A stretch of 32,400 nt of DNA. Origin: JACCZX01 sp040003315. Lineage in GTDB: Bacteria > Pseudomonadota > Gammaproteobacteria > Burkholderiales > Burkholderiaceae_F. The notes under the pieces are model-generated. The model had not been told where the DNA came from. It worked only from the letters and a program-made list of their open reading frames with translations, and made no database searches. This document shows positions 31,324-32,400 of the stretch, piece by piece. Every line of letters begins with the position of its first letter. The stretch's first letter is position 1. Location: assembly GCA_040003315.1 (NCBI GenBank), contig JBDUCU010000019.1, positions 1 to 32,400 of the forward strand, read 5' to 3'. The position numbers and the translations under genes were made by a program.

Positions 31324-32400
31324 GTGCTGAGCTTGTCGCGTCGCCAGTTTTCGGCTGGAGCCTTGACCGAAATGGCGGTATTCGCCTGTTGCTGCACGGT
31401 GGCAATGTTGGTTGCTGCGTCGCTGCAACTGGGCACCTACGACGTTGTCGCGCCCACAATTTTCTTTCCCGCCGTCCAGTTCGCCTTGGTCATGACCGCC
31501 CTTGGCGTCGTGTTTAGCCTGTTTCGGGTCGGCGAGGCTAAGTCGATATCGGCAATCCTGGTTCGTACAACGATCGTGCTGGGGGTTGGCTATCCGATTG
31601 CCTTTGCACTGTTCGGCTACGACCAGGGCGAATCGATCGCGCGCTGGGTGCTCGCGTCCGCCTGCTTGTACACCCTGGGTGCGGTAATGACGATCCGGAT
31701 GGCCATCGCGACGGTACTGGGGTCGGGTGTTGGGATGCAGCGGATCCTGGTTGTAGGGACGGGTCCGGAAGCGCTTGCAGTGGAAAGCGCCATTAATCAG
31801 TTGGGCCCGCGCCGATCCGTGGTGGTCGGGTTTTACCCGACTGGCACTGAGGACGCGCCGCAGGTTGCCGGCGTCGCCGGCAAAGCGCCGTGCTTTCCGA
31901 GTTCGATCGATCTGCCGGCAATCGTCCAGCGTTTCAATGTCGACGAAGTCATCATCGCGGTGCGAGAGCAACGCGGCGGAAAACTGCCAATCCGGGATCT
32001 GCTGGAGTGTCGCATCGGGGGTGTGCCGGTGCGCGAGTTGTCTGCTTTCTACGAGCGCGTCCGCGGCGAGGTGCCGATCGAATCGCTGAAGGCGAGCTGG
32101 CTAATCTACGGCGACGGTTTTTCGCAGGACACGACTCGAACGATCGTCAAGCGCGCCTTCGACATTGCGTCCGCCTGCATCCTGCTTCTGATTGCGCTGC
32201 CCGTGATGTTGTTGACGGTCGTCGCGATCTTTCTGGAAAGCGGGGCGCCGGTTTTTATTTTGCAGGAGCGTGTCGGACGTGGCGGCCGCGCATTTCTATG
32301 CGTCAAGTTCCGCAGCATGAGGCCCGACGCCGAGAGCGACGGCGTCGCACGATGGGCAAGCGTCGGCGACGAGCGCGTGACCCGAGTCGGTAGGCTGTTG
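31324..32400 (+). CDS. epsB: EpsB-type PEP-CTERM-associated sugar transferase (3' end beyond window)
   Basis: Open to the window end: 359 codons without a stop. This is the undecaprenyl-phosphate sugar-1-phosphate transferase that starts the exopolysaccharide repeat unit at the inner membrane. Four N-terminal hydrophobic helices lie within residues 16-140. A Rossmann-like segment beginning MQRILVVGTGPEA follows, then a fifth helix (FDIASACILLLIALPVMLLTVVAIF) that opens the bacterial sugar transferase domain. Its ILQERVGRGG and KFRSMRPDAESDG motifs are diagnostic. The start is GTG 31324, with AAAAGGAG ending five bases upstream; an in-frame TGA at 31285 rules out a longer reading. It follows the structured leader, so it may be regulated at RNA level. 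About 100 residues are missing on the right. Confidence 0.93.
   Translation, partial: MLSLSRRQFSAGALTEMAVFACCCTVAMLVAASLQLGTYDVVAPTIFFPAVQFALVMTALGVVFSLFRVGEAKSISAILVRTTIVLGVGYPIAFALFGYDQGESIARWVLASACLYTLGAVMTIRMAIATVLGSGVGMQRILVVGTGPEALAVESAINQLGPRRSVVVGFYPTGTEDAPQVAGVAGKAPCFPSSIDLPAIVQRFNVDEVIIAVREQRGGKLPIRDLLECRIGGVPVRELSAFYERVRGEVPIESLKASWLIYGDGFSQDTTRTIVKRAFDIASACILLLIALPVMLLTVVAIFLESGAPVFILQERVGRGGRAFLCVKFRSMRPDAESDGVARWASVGDERVTRVGRLL

Overview
The window looks like chromosomal DNA of a GC-rich betaproteobacterium. The evidence is the gene content: FdxA beside an intracellular PHA depolymerase, a PHA-system protein, a MoxR/VWA operon, cytochrome c4-like proteins, RnfB overlapping Nth, and a PEP-CTERM/EpsB exopolysaccharide locus. 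Genes are densely packed and often share 1-11 bp. I see no insertion sequence, phage gene or CRISPR array. The first 55 bases repeat an internal 55-mer exactly, so the left edge may be an assembly junction.

Layout. 1-2458: a membrane-anchored winged-helix/TPR regulator diverges from a small secreted protein, with four CTTTCA-type direct repeats between them. 2492-5092 (-): MoxR ATPase, GNAT acetyltransferase and VWA protein in one overlapping operon. 5219-5937: two monohaem cytochromes c. 5934-9267 (-): fdxA, phaZ, rnfB-like, nth and a DUF1841 gene. 9353-19744 (+): a branched-chain-type ABC transporter (binding protein, fused LivH-LivM permease, two ATPases), then pncB, an aminotransferase, a LutC-like protein, an NhaD/ArsB-type transporter, a 2-hydroxyacid dehydrogenase and a PHA-granule protein. 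Most of these junctions are 4-bp stop/start overlaps. 19741-22263: a DsbA-family isomerase, then acyl-CoA-binding protein and a wax ester synthase/DGAT, which diverge from each other. 22357-25715: a PhnD-rhodanese fusion, a methyltransferase remnant, a DUF4337 protein and LplT. 25756-25832 (-): initiator tRNA-fMet. 26031-32400: a PEP-CTERM protein, the TPR lipoprotein PrsT, the nucleotide-sugar dehydrogenase TviB, a 348-bp structured leader, and EpsB, which runs off the window.

How it fits together. Two carbon-storage systems are represented: PHA (phaZ and the PHA-system protein) and wax ester/triacylglycerol (ACBP and WS/DGAT, with LplT handling lysophospholipid). The Liv transporter overlaps an NAD-salvage enzyme and NAD/PLP-linked metabolic genes, which suggests, but does not prove, an unusual substrate. 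The right end builds and exports an exopolysaccharide linked to PEP-CTERM protein sorting. The strongest candidate for something undescribed is the compact multi-branched RNA structure (about 31128-31254) in front of epsB. All family assignments are by reading motifs; no database search was run.
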